Of a stretch of 64,000 nt of DNA, positions 1-9,900 are shown one piece after another. Origin of the DNA: Xenorhabdus eapokensis (GTDB lineage Bacteria; Pseudomonadota; Gammaproteobacteria; Enterobacterales; Enterobacteriaceae); NCBI RefSeq assembly GCF_001908105.1, contig NZ_MKGQ01000002.1, positions 62,001 through 126,000 of the forward strand, given 5' to 3'. The position numbers and the translations under genes were made by a program. The notes below the pieces were generated by a model, which saw only the letters and a program-made list of their open reading frames with translations, did no database searches and was not told the DNA's origin. The stretch's first letter is position 1. Each line of letters opens with the position of its first letter.

Positions 1-363
1 GATCAAACGGGCAATATCTTGATTGACGCCGAGCGTATTGAGTGTCAGCAATGGCGCTCCTTTCTCAACATGCTGACCATTGGTGACATGAATGGCGATC
101 AAGCGGCTCTGCTCATAAGCCTGAATGATTTGGGAACGGCCAGAAGCGATCAGGCGTCCGGTTGCAGTTGCCTGCACATCCAGTTTCCCCAGACAAGCCC
201 ATAGCAGAGCAACCAGAACGCTAATGCTCAGGGTTATTGCGGTATAACGGGCGAACGGGGAAGGTGGGCGTTGTGACAAAGCCAAGTGGGTCGGTAAAAA
301 ATCATAATGCGGGTTGGCAGTACGTAACTGTTTGATCCCTCTGCGCAAGATAGCCTTAAACAT
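1..363 (-). CDS. rtxD: RtxD, type I secretion membrane-fusion (HlyD-family) protein, partial
   Basis: This is the N-terminal 121 codons of a periplasmic adaptor of a type I secretion system; the rest lies beyond the left edge. Reading down from ATG at 361-363 the frame stays open to base 1. It shows a basic cytoplasmic N-terminus (MFKAILRRGIKQLR), one membrane segment (about residues 43-58, ITLSISVLVALLWACL) and then the start of the HlyD barrel/biotinyl-lipoyl region (TATGRLIASGRSQII, VTNGQHVEKGAPLLTL). Its start overlaps the rtxB stop by 8 bases, so the two are translationally coupled. In MARTX loci rtxD is normally followed by a second ATPase gene, rtxE, which would lie outside this window. 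HlyD-family membership is clear; the name rests on linkage to rtxA. Confidence 0.88.
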   Translation of the reverse strand, partial: MFKAILRRGIKQLRTANPHYDFLPTHLALSQRPPSPFARYTAITLSISVLVALLWACLGKLDVQATATGRLIASGRSQIIQAYEQSRLIAIHVTNGQHVEKGAPLLTLNTLGVNQDIARLI

Positions 364-2473
364 GGGCAGGCTCCTCCTGTGTTGTTTCCTGTTTTAGTTC
401 TTGTTGTAACTGCCAAAGTTTCCGATAGTGTTTGCCTTGTTGCAGAAGCTGTTCATGGCTACCTTGTTCGATGATTTGGCCTTGATGTAACACAATGATG
501 CGGTCACATTGGCGTACTGTGGAGAGCCGGTGTGCAATGGTAATGACTGTTCTGCCTTGAGCAATAGCAGCCATGTTGGATTGAATAACGGCTTGCGATT
601 CATCATCCAGTGCACTGGTGGCTTCATCAAGGATCAAGATTTTGGGCTCGGATAACAGCGTTCTGGCAATGACAAGACGCTGTCGCTGCCCGCCTGATAG
701 CGATTGCCCGCCTTCGGCGATCACCGTGTCATACCCCATCGGCAATCTGAGAATAAAACCGTGTGCGCCTGCCAGCTTTGCGGCTTCAATGACAGCGGAT
801 AACGGGGCGTCAGGGCAGGATTGGGACAAATTCTCATACACCGTTTTATTAAATAGAAAGTTTTCTTGCAGAACGATGCCAATCTGCTGCCTGATGGATC
901 CAATATTGAAGTTTTGCAAGGGAATGCCATCCAGCGTGATAGTCCCACTTTCTGGGGTATAAAGCCGTAACAGCAAACGTGCAAGGGTACTTTTTCCTGA
1001 GCCAGAGGTTCCGACGACGCCTACAGTTTCCCCCGCCCGAATATTCAGAGTGAAATGGTTGATGGTGGGGGGGAGATCGGGTTGATAGCGAAAGACGATA
1101 TCAGAAAATGAGATAGCCCCGTGCAAGGCAACCCGTTCGTTGCCTGATTGCTGCTCTGTTGGCAGGTTCAGCATATCTCCCAGCTTATCGATGGCAATGC
1201 GTGAACGGATAAATTGCCCCCAGAGCTGCACCAACTTAGCCAGAGGCTGCTGGGTGTGGCTTACCATCATATTGAAGGCAATCAATTGACCAATGGTCAT
1301 ATGTAGGGAAAGCACTTGCGAAGCGCCCAGCCAGATAATGACCGCACTGGTGACTTTTTGTAGTACCGTTACCAGATGACCGGAACGATTATCCCATTGC
1401 TGTACATCATAACTGGTGCTGACCATCTTTTCCGTCTGGCTATCCCAACGGCGAATAAAGCGAGGTTCAGCGGCGAGGCTTTTTAGTGTCTCAGCACCGG
1501 CAACGGTTTCGGTCAGGAAAGAGGTGTTCATTGCCGCATGAGTGAACTGTTTTTCCACCGCTTTTTCCATTTTCGGTGTCACCCACCAGGCCAGCAGGGC
1601 ATAACAGGGTAGGGTAAGCAGGAAAATCAGGGTCAACATAGCGGACAACAGGCTCATGACATAAATAAATACGAACATGAACAAAACGTCGATACATAAG
1701 GTGAACATGGAACCGGTTAAAAATTCCCGAACCGTTTCCAGCTCCCGTACTCGTGTCACAATCGCGCCCACCTGGCGGGATTTAAAAAACAGCAACGGCA
1801 GGCCAAACAAGTGCTTAACCAGTTTCAGGCCAAGTTTTATATCAATCCGGTTGGCGGTGTGGGCATACTGGTATTCACGTAATCCCCGCAAAATAATCTC
1901 AACCAATCCAGCCGCCACCAGCCCAAAAATCAGCACATCCAAGGTGGAAAATGCCTGATGTACGAGAACTTTGTCCATAACAACTTGCACAACCAGTGGG
2001 GAAATAAGTGCCAGAATTTGCAGAACGAAGGAGAACAGGAGGATCTCCGTAAGGTTCTTCTTTTGCCTGATAAATTCAGGAATAAACCAGCGAATATTAA
2101 ATTGGTTGCTTTTTTGTTTTATTTTTATCCACTTGCCATTCCATAGATTGATAAATTCTTCTTTACTTAATATCTCAGATGTTTCTTGATGGGGTTTTTG
2201 GATTAATACCCGTTGATCATCATATTTTGCCAGAATAAAGGGTTGTCCATCATGGCTAAACAAAATGGCAGGCAGTGATAGGGTGCCTAACTTCTTATTT
2301 TTAGAGTGCTTATTTTTAATGCTAATATTACATTCTTTTTGCAGCTTGTTTAGAGTAGAAATATAATCATCACCATCATTTAAGTTTTTATTTGATGGGG
2401 CTGTATGATCCTTATTAGATATCATTACTATTAAATTAATTAATGATATTATTGTTTTTTCTATTTCATTCAT
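356..2473 (-). CDS. rtxB: RtxB, type I secretion ABC transporter (ATPase/permease) for the MARTX toxin
   Basis: HlyB-type inner-membrane exporter, 705 residues (HlyB is about 707). An N-terminal C39-peptidase-like domain (about 30-130) is followed by a six-helix exporter domain (about 150-430) and a nucleotide-binding domain. The latter has Walker A GTSGSGKST near residue 490, the ABC signature LSGGQRQR near 590, Walker B ILILDEATSALD near 608 and the H-loop AHRLSTV near 645. The C39-like region has no recognisable catalytic Cys-His pair, as in other RTX exporters, so it is probably a substrate-recognition domain. It is divergent from rtxHCA and overlaps rtxD by 8 bases. With RtxD, an RtxE ATPase and TolC it should export RtxA using the toxin's C-terminal signal. 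The N-terminal 20 residues are a less certain start. Confidence 0.93.
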   Translation of the reverse strand: MNEIEKTIISLINLIVMISNKDHTAPSNKNLNDGDDYISTLNKLQKECNISIKNKHSKNKKLGTLSLPAILFSHDGQPFILAKYDDQRVLIQKPHQETSEILSKEEFINLWNGKWIKIKQKSNQFNIRWFIPEFIRQKKNLTEILLFSFVLQILALISPLVVQVVMDKVLVHQAFSTLDVLIFGLVAAGLVEIILRGLREYQYAHTANRIDIKLGLKLVKHLFGLPLLFFKSRQVGAIVTRVRELETVREFLTGSMFTLCIDVLFMFVFIYVMSLLSAMLTLIFLLTLPCYALLAWWVTPKMEKAVEKQFTHAAMNTSFLTETVAGAETLKSLAAEPRFIRRWDSQTEKMVSTSYDVQQWDNRSGHLVTVLQKVTSAVIIWLGASQVLSLHMTIGQLIAFNMMVSHTQQPLAKLVQLWGQFIRSRIAIDKLGDMLNLPTEQQSGNERVALHGAISFSDIVFRYQPDLPPTINHFTLNIRAGETVGVVGTSGSGKSTLARLLLRLYTPESGTITLDGIPLQNFNIGSIRQQIGIVLQENFLFNKTVYENLSQSCPDAPLSAVIEAAKLAGAHGFILRLPMGYDTVIAEGGQSLSGGQRQRLVIARTLLSEPKILILDEATSALDDESQAVIQSNMAAIAQGRTVITIAHRLSTVRQCDRIIVLHQGQIIEQGSHEQLLQQGKHYRKLWQLQQELKQETTQEEPAHV

Positions 2474-2809
2474 TAAATTAAATCTATTTTAAATAAAAAA
2501 TTACATTTTTGATGTAAAGAGATAACCTGAAAAAAATAAGGCATTATATTTATTAAATAATCTTAACAAAATCTCTTAAAAGATATTATCTGCTATCAAA
2601 AAGCCTATGGATGTCGGTGATTGGAACAAAATGTCGAGCCTAACCAGACATTTTACTATTTATATGTTGATCTTAGCCAATAAATAGATATATCTTTATC
2701 CAACGTTATCGGTAAACCCTGATTGGTAACTCATTATCAATATACCATCTGGAACGTAGAACATACTTAAGTTGGTTTATACTTTACTTGCTATTTTGTA
2801 TTTTGGATA

Positions 2810-2826
2810 GCTCTTTTAAAAAGAGC
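2810..2826. repeat. Short perfect palindrome upstream of rtxH
   Basis: GCTCTTTT and AAAAGAGC face each other around a single A. It lies about 190 bases upstream of rtxH and about 340 bases from the rtxB start. It is not followed by a T-run on either strand, so an operator or RNA structure is as likely as a terminator. Confidence 0.5.
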
Positions 2827-2906
2827 GTTACTGCAAGATAATAACTATTGAAAAATAAGGGAAATATAATTTAATTTAGCTTACTCAGAACGTTGTAGCA
2901 AGCAGG

Positions 2907-2955
2907 TTAAATCATAAATGAACCCATCATGTATATGGATTTATTTATGATTTAA
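2907..2955. repeat. 13-bp perfect inverted repeat in front of rtxH
   Basis: TTAAATCATAAAT (2907-2919) is repeated in inverse as ATTTATGATTTAA (2943-2955) with a 23-base spacer. The repeat ends 58 bases before the preferred rtxH start. It could be the site of a dimeric regulator of the toxin operon or a hairpin in its leader. No T-run follows, so it is not a standard intrinsic terminator. Confidence 0.6.
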
Positions 2956-3013
2956 TCATTTTAATTTAATATTGTTTTAACATTAAATTAATATTTATTT
3001 AATGGGTAATGCT

Positions 3014-3379
3014 ATGTCTGAAAAATTTGTTCAAACTATCTCAAGCGTTAATTATAACAAAGGCGTATTTTCTCTCTATTTTGTAGGCCAAGAGCCAAAT
3101 AGAATGGCCAATGGTGTGCTGGCGGAAAATGATCAGGAATTACAGTTAAAACAAGTTATTCATATGCCAGCTTCTGGTTTTATGTATATGGTTTCTATGG
3201 TCAAAAGTATGCTGGAAGATCCAAGAATGGAAGCCGAAATCAATAAGCTGATTGCCGCAGGCTTTTTGCCGGTGCCTGAAATTAATGAAAGCGAAAAACC
3301 GGCTGAAACAGAAGTGGCTATTTCAGAATCGACGGAACCCAAAAAACGTTCACCACGTCATTCTGCAACATCAAAATAA
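3014..3379 (+). CDS. rtxH: RtxH, conserved small protein of MARTX operons
   Basis: Small hydrophilic protein of 121 residues, first gene of the toxin operon, 34 bases upstream of rtxC. Its position (H-C-A order, divergent from rtxB) and compact N-terminal domain (SEKFVQTISSVNYNKGVF) followed by a charged Pro/Glu/Lys-rich tail ending KKRSPRHSATSK match the conserved hypothetical protein rtxH of Vibrio MARTX loci. Its biochemical role is not established. An in-frame ATG four codons earlier (3002) is possible; I prefer 3014 because a GGG stands seven bases before it, while nothing resembling a ribosome site precedes 3002. No signal peptide or membrane segment is visible. The function is unknown; the name comes from context. 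Confidence 0.75.
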   Translation: MSEKFVQTISSVNYNKGVFSLYFVGQEPNRMANGVLAENDQELQLKQVIHMPASGFMYMVSMVKSMLEDPRMEAEINKLIAAGFLPVPEINESEKPAETEVAISESTEPKKRSPRHSATSK

Positions 3380-3413
3380 CATCAGCCAAATTCTATCAGG
3401 CAGTTGCTAATCT

Positions 3414-3875
3414 ATGATGATTACACATCAACCGGCAACACTGAGCGCGAATGAAATACAGGCAATGATTGGTGGGGTGATGTTGCTTTGTCAGCATTCC
3501 CCCTTGCACCGGCGTTATTTAGTTGCTGAATGGCAACAACGTATCTTGCCTGCATTTCAGCTTAATCAGTTTTGCTATTACGAAGATGAACATCAACGCC
3601 CAGTTGCTTTTTGTAATTGGGCTTTTTTGTCTGACCGGAGTCGGGATGCGATTCTTGCCGGAGAACGGGAAATTTCGCGGGAAGACTGGCGTTCCGGTCA
3701 GCATATCTTTTTTCCAGAGATGATCGCGCCCTTTGGACATGCGCGGGATATTGCCTGCGATCTGCGTCGGCGTGTCTTTGCCGCCTGGAAAGGGCAAAAA
3801 GCCTGTACAGTCAGGGGAACTCTGGATGTTCCAAATAACCGCTGTATCCGTCGGGTACAGTGGTTTATTGTTTAA
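3414..3875 (+). CDS. rtxC: RtxC, RTX toxin-activating lysine acyltransferase
   Basis: 153-residue member of the HlyC/RtxC family, which transfers a fatty acyl group from acyl-ACP to internal lysines of the toxin before export. The family hallmark SPLHRRY is present, giving the catalytic histidine at residue 32 (His23 of HlyC). The conserved core PVAFCNWA ... DWRSGQ ... MIAPFGHARDIACDLRR also fits HlyC. By hand alignment the residue matching catalytic Asp92 of HlyC is Glu102 (FFPEMIAPFG), a possible conservative change. The gene sits between rtxH and rtxA; its stop is 26 bases from the rtxA start. An alternative ATG lies one codon later. The protein is cytoplasmic with no membrane segment. Confidence 0.9.
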   Translation: MMITHQPATLSANEIQAMIGGVMLLCQHSPLHRRYLVAEWQQRILPAFQLNQFCYYEDEHQRPVAFCNWAFLSDRSRDAILAGEREISREDWRSGQHIFFPEMIAPFGHARDIACDLRRRVFAAWKGQKACTVRGTLDVPNNRCIRRVQWFIV

Positions 3876-3901
3876 TTTCTGCCCAACATCAGGATTATTT
3901 T

Positions 3902-6900
3902 ATGGGAAAATCATCTAGCCGCAGTGCAGAATACTTCTTTACTGAGAGATACGAAGATGATGATGATGGCAACGCAATACATGCCTTCGGCGTCGGCGTT
4001 AATGGTGTCATTAATGCTTATGGCGGAAATGACAACATAGTTGTCGGTTCTATTAATGTGACAGTCAATACCACCTGGGGTGACGACACTATTTCGGGCG
4101 CGACGGGCTATCTGAAAGTCAATGACACGAGTGGCAATCTGACAGTGAAAGGAGGCTCCGGTTTCACTGCAATCAACAAGACACAGAGTGGGCTAATCAG
4201 ATTTGAGGGCGCCGCTGGTGGCGTGAAAATCCAGCATACCGGTGATAAGAGTGGCATCGATTATTCTGGCGCAGCCGGATACAACAGCATTACCCGCAAA
4301 GGCTTACAGGGTGATGTGAGCTTCAAGGGTGCAGGTGTATACAACGAACTCTGGCATGAAACCAATCAGGGAAATTTCTATTTCGCGGGAGCGGGTGGTG
4401 CAAACAAGATTGATCGTACCTGGTTCAACCGTTATCAAGGTTCCCTGGGGAATTTAACCTTCAAGGGTGCCGGAGCGGCAAATATTATTAGCTCCAGAGT
4501 TGAAAGTGGCAACATCGATTTTGAGGGAGTGGGAGCGGCCAACAGTATTGTTCGTCAAGGTAAAATGGGCGACGTCATATTACGTGGTGCGGGCGCGTCT
4601 AACCGTATTGAACGTACTCGTCAGGTAGATGATATATATTCTGAAACCAGCGGTGATATCCGGTTTGAAGGTGCTGGCGGTTATAACAGCCTCTACTCCG
4701 ATGTTGCGCACGGTAATATCTCTTTCACGGGGGCGGGGGGCTATAACGAAATTACCCGCAAGGGCACCGCCAATGACTTCGGCAGCGAAGGGATGGAGTA
4801 TGCCAAGGCCGAAGAAATTGTGCTGACCAATGCCACTATGAGCGGTACATGGGTTGGTGATTCTCATCAGGTTATGGGGCTTAAATTCACACGGGAGCCG
4901 AATACTTACCTGTTTGCCTTTGAGGATGGTGTTCACACTAAAATCAACAAAGTTCAGCTCAGTAATGATCCGGTAACTGGCAAACTAAGATACTTATCGA
5001 CCGCCTGGTATAAAGAAGGGAAGCATCTCAAGGGGCTGGAAAAACAAGATATCTCTGCTCAAGGTGGCTTTAATTCTGTTAATACTGACGGCGCATATAC
5101 ATTGTCAAACCTGACTGTTGAACGACGGAAACAGGTAACGTTTAATGCAGTTGAGAAAAAACTGACCGAAAACGAATGGGTGAATTATGGTAATGGTGTC
5201 CAGATTGACGCGGCAGATATCACCTTGTCTGACGCTAAAATGGGCGGTTATGCCATTTACCGCGATGGAACCACCGTTGATGTCAAAGCCGTCAAATCCA
5301 ACCGGATGCCAAACACCTATGTTTATTGTAAGCAACTTGGTGAATATACCAAGATTGTGGTGGTTGAGCTGAGAAACGATCCCAAAACCGGAACGCTGCA
5401 ATACTTCGCCCGCCCTTGGTATAAAGAGGGGCACCATACAGCAAATCTGGCGAACGAAAATATCTCTTACGCTAACGGTTATCACGATATGGGAACCGGT
5501 AGCTATTCGCTGAGTGATATTCATTACCGCGTTAATGCTGTGCGCACAACATCCAGTCGTGTGCCTGATATGCATGAATACCGTGAACTTGATCTGTTCA
5601 AATCGGCAACGGTCAGCGGTGACAGTTCCGGTGATATTCATTATGCCGGTGCGGGTGGTGGTAACCTCATCAAGTCCAACGTCACCCGTGGCAATGTCAG
5701 CTTTAAAGGTGCTGGCATTGCGAATGTGATTGAACATAGCGCTGAGTTCGGTAACACCGAATTCAATGGTGGTGGTGGGGCAAACGTCATCATCAAAAAA
5801 GGCAAAGAAGGTAACCTGAATTTCAATGGTGCTGGCATTGCCAACGTATTGCTGCACCAAAGCCAGCAAGGTGAAATGAATGTTAATGCTGGTGGTGCGG
5901 CAAACGTATTGGTTCGCGTTGGTGACGGCCGCTATCTTGCTCACCTTCTGGCTGTTGGCAATATCTCCATTCATCAAGGTAATGGTGATAGCCGAATCGC
6001 GATGGGTGGCGGTTTTAATACCCATACCCAGATTGGCAACGGTGACGCATTGTGGTCTGGTATTGGTGGAGCCAATGTCCTGACCCAAGTAGGGGAGGGT
6101 AACGTTTCCTCCATTCTTGTGGGTGGCGCAAATGTTGTGACCAAAATCGGTGAAGGTGATCTGAAATCAGCGATGTTTGGCGGTGCTAATATTATTAGCC
6201 ATATCAGCGCTGATACTTCCGAGACCAATGCTGCAAATAGCCAATCCTCAGATACGGCGGTAATCGCACTGGGCGGCGCTAATGTCCTGACGAAAAAGGG
6301 CAAAGGCGATCTCTTGTCTGTCATGGGCGGTGGCACCAACGTCCTGACCCATGTCGGTCATGGCAAAACTACCGGTGTTATGCTGGGTGGGGCGAATATC
6401 CTGACTAAAGTCGGTCATGGCGATACCACGGGCATTATGTTAGGTCTGGGGAACGTTTTGACTCACGCAGGTAATGGGCAAACACTGGGCGTTATGGCTG
6501 CGGCAGGGAATATCTTCACCAAAGCGGGTCATGGTACAACCATTGCGGCAATGGTCGGTGCCGGCAATATTTTCACCCATGTCGGTGATGGTGATGCCTG
6601 GGCATTGATGGGCGGTGCCGGCAATATCTTCACCAAAGTCGGCGATGGCGATGCCTTGGCATTGATGCTGGCATTCGGCAACGTCTACACCCACATTGGT
6701 GATGGCATGAGTGTTGCCTTGATGATCGCGAAAGGCAATATTGCGACCAAAGCCGGTAATGGTGATGCGTTGTCTGCCATGATTGGCAAAGGCAATATTT
6801 TTACCCAGATTGGTAATGGTTCCACTTTTGCTGCCATGATTGGCGGGGCGAACGTACTCACCAAAGTGGGTACGGGTTTGACTGCCGCGCTGATGGCGGG

Positions 6901-9900
6901 TAAAGCCAATATTTATACCCATGTTACCCGTATGGGTGAAGAAAGTACGAGCATCGGCCTGTTTGCGGGCACCGCCAATATTATGACTAAAGTGGGTGAT
7001 GGCACAACGCTGGCGGCTATGTTCGGCGAAGCCAATATCATGACTCATATCGGTGATGGCTCGACGGGGGTACTGGCATTAGGCAAAGCCAATATCGTGA
7101 CGAAAGTCGGTAATGATTTTATGGGCGTTGTGGCGGCGTCTGAAGCCAATGTGGTGACCCATGTTGGTCATGGCACTACGGCGGCCTTGTTAGCGGGCAA
7201 AGGCAATATTCTGACGAAAGCGGGTGATGGAACCGCGGTCGGCCTGTTGATTTCTAAAGTCGGCAATATCATGACCCATGTTGGTGACGGCACGACGGTC
7301 GGGTTTGCAAAAGGTGAAGCTAACATCATCACCAAAGTCGGTGATGGATTGGGCATCAATGCTGCCTGGGGCAAAGCCAATATCATCACCCATGTTGGTG
7401 AGGGTGATCGCTATAACCTCGCCAAAGGTGATGCAAATATCATTACCAAAGTCGGCGATGGTCAGGAAGTTACCGTTGTTCAAGGGCAAGCTAACATCGT
7501 GACTCAGATTGGTGATGGCGATAGTTTCAACGCATTATGGAGCCAGGGCAATGTTGTCACCAAAGTGGGTGATGGCATACAGGTCACGGCCGCCAAAGGT
7601 AAAGGCAATATCACGACTACCGCGGGTGAGGGGCTTAGCGTGACGGCTGCTCATGGCGACCTGAATATCAATACCAAAGTCGGTGATGGTGTTTCCGTCA
7701 ATGTGGCTTGGGGCAAATTCAACGTTAATACCCATGTGGGTGACGGCCTGAATGTTTCAGTCATGAAAGGCAAGGGCAATGCCAATATCCATGTGGGTGA
7801 TGGCTTGAACATCAATGCCTCTTATGCTCGTAACAACGTAGCCATTCAGGTGGGTAACGGTGATTTCTATAGTTTTGCGGTGGCGGAAAGCAATACCCAG
7901 AGCAATAAGCTGGATGCGTTTTTCGATAATATCAAGCAGACAGTGCTTGGCAGCGCGGGCAGTCAGGGCATCAATTATCTGGTGAATGGGGATGAAGCCA
8001 ATACATCAGGAACCCATAAAGGCCGTGGTGCTATTGAGCTGCCGGAAGTCTCTTCTCTGAATGGCTTTAAGCTGACAGAAATGGATAAAATCACTTCTGA
8101 TTTGAAGGACAGCTTGAAAGGTTCTGTGACGGGTGTTGATACGCCGGATATGGGGAATATCGAGCAAACACTCGGCAACGAAACACGCCTGAATCCCAAA
8201 AATCAGTCACGCAACTTGATTGTCAATGGTGATTTTGAGCAAGGCGACAAAGGATGGACATACACCAATGGCATTGAAGCTAGTCATTCAGCGAAGTCAT
8301 ACGGCCTGAGTACAGAAGGGCATGGCAATCGTGTCAGTGAGCTTGATGTCAAGGGTAACACGCATATCTGTCAGAATATCCAGAATTTGACAGAAGGCGA
8401 AGAAATTACCGTCAAATTCGATTTTGCAAGGCGTGTTGGCAGCTCTGCTGATAACGGGCTGGAAGTGTGGTGGAATGGTAAGGTTGTTTATGCGGCTGCC
8501 AATGGTAAAAGCGAGTGGCAAAACCAGACACTGACCTTAACCGCCAAGGCGGGCAAAAACCTACTGGGATTTTCTGGAATCGGCTTGGATGATGGCTTGG
8601 GCTACGTTCTGGATAACGTTTCGGCCACTTCATCCTCTTATCTGTCAGACAATGCTATTACTGACCATGTGCAGCAGGACAAGGCTGCCCATAACGCCTT
8701 GCAGGATAAAGAAAAGGCACAAGCGGATCGTCAGCGTTTAGAGCAGGAAAGAGATCAACAACTGGCCGCGATTGCGGGTACTCAGGCACAACTTGAGGCT
8801 ACCGATCTGGATGCCCTGAACGCTAATGGTCAGGCGCAGCGTGATGCGATCAGAGACGAAGCTCAAGCGGTGACAGCGGAACTGATGGCGAAAGCCAAAG
8901 GTCTGGAAGCATTGGATAGCTATGCGGAATATCATGGGAGATCCGGTCAGCAATGGCGTGATCAGTTTGCCGTTGGTTTGCAGCAGCGTATTCAGACCGA
9001 ATTGAACAAAGCTGACGAAATTGCGCAAAACCAACTGGATAATTCACAAAAAGCGGCGGTAAGACGGCTGGGTGATATCAAGGATGCTGTTGCCAAATCA
9101 GAAGTGGGAACACTCAAGGCCGAACATAATCATCAGAGTGCCAATCTGGATGTTGAACAGGCTCGTAATCAGGCTGAATACAGGGAAACAGAAGCCATCA
9201 GCCATAAGCAACGGGCTGAACAGGCAGAACACGATGGCACAGCCGCCGTGCAGCAAGCAAAACAGCGTGCTCGGCATGAAGTCACCGTAGCAGACAGTAA
9301 AACTGCGCAAGTACAACATGATGCTAAAGGTTCGAAACTGGATGGCAATTATAAGCCGACTCGCGCAGGTACAGCAGGTAGTGGACTGTCAGTGACCGCG
9401 GATAAAGCTCACGATGCTGAAAATATTGAAAAATTAGAGAGCACCAAGAGTCACATCAATCCTGAGTCGATTGTTCAGGCTGATGGCGGGTTCAGTGAAG
9501 AATTATACGATCTGGATGAAGATCTGGATGAACAATTGAGCGGTGCCAAAGAGGCATTGAACCGTTTACAGATCAATGCGGGAATACGTGCTAAAAAAGC
9601 GTCTGGTGGTTCTATCTTGACATCAATGCAGGGAGAAACATCGGCCAATCCGCCTGTTAGCCAGTCCACTCATACTGTAGCTGAATGGGTAAGAGACACC
9701 GCGAAAATTTCAGGCTTGGATCTCAGTGGCTTGCAAGCACTGGGTGAAGCTCTGGCTCAGCCAGAATCCATTGATACGTCAAAAGTGTCTGCGACGGCAG
9801 AAAGGGCACAAAAAGTGGCAGATGTTTATCATTGGCTGGATAGTGACAATGGTGCCACGACAGATAGCTACATTCCTGTCCCTGGCTTTAACCGTGTTGA

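Larger units (their letters stand above)
2474..3013. promoter_or_regulatory. Divergent AT-rich control region between rtxB and rtxH
   Basis: About 540 bases without a convincing gene, strongly AT-rich, separating the secretion genes from the toxin operon and so carrying both promoters. Two perfect inverted repeats lie inside it (2810-2826 and 2907-2955), described separately. AT-richness of this kind in front of a virulence operon suits H-NS-type silencing and relief by a regulator such as HlyU, but that is inference. I could not choose one -10/-35 pair with confidence among the many AT-rich hexamers. Confidence 0.6.

Noticed and set aside
5105..6088. Long antisense frame (327 residues) inside the repeat part of rtxA, with others at 6440-7048 and 15566-16609
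   Set aside because: They lie wholly opposite rtxA, have repeat-driven composition, no ribosome sites and no recognisable domain. Codon periodicity belongs to the plus strand.
5920..7870. Regularly spaced repeats that could be mistaken for a CRISPR array
   Set aside because: They are in-frame degenerate protein repeats of rtxA with no exact direct repeat and no spacers; no cas genes are nearby.
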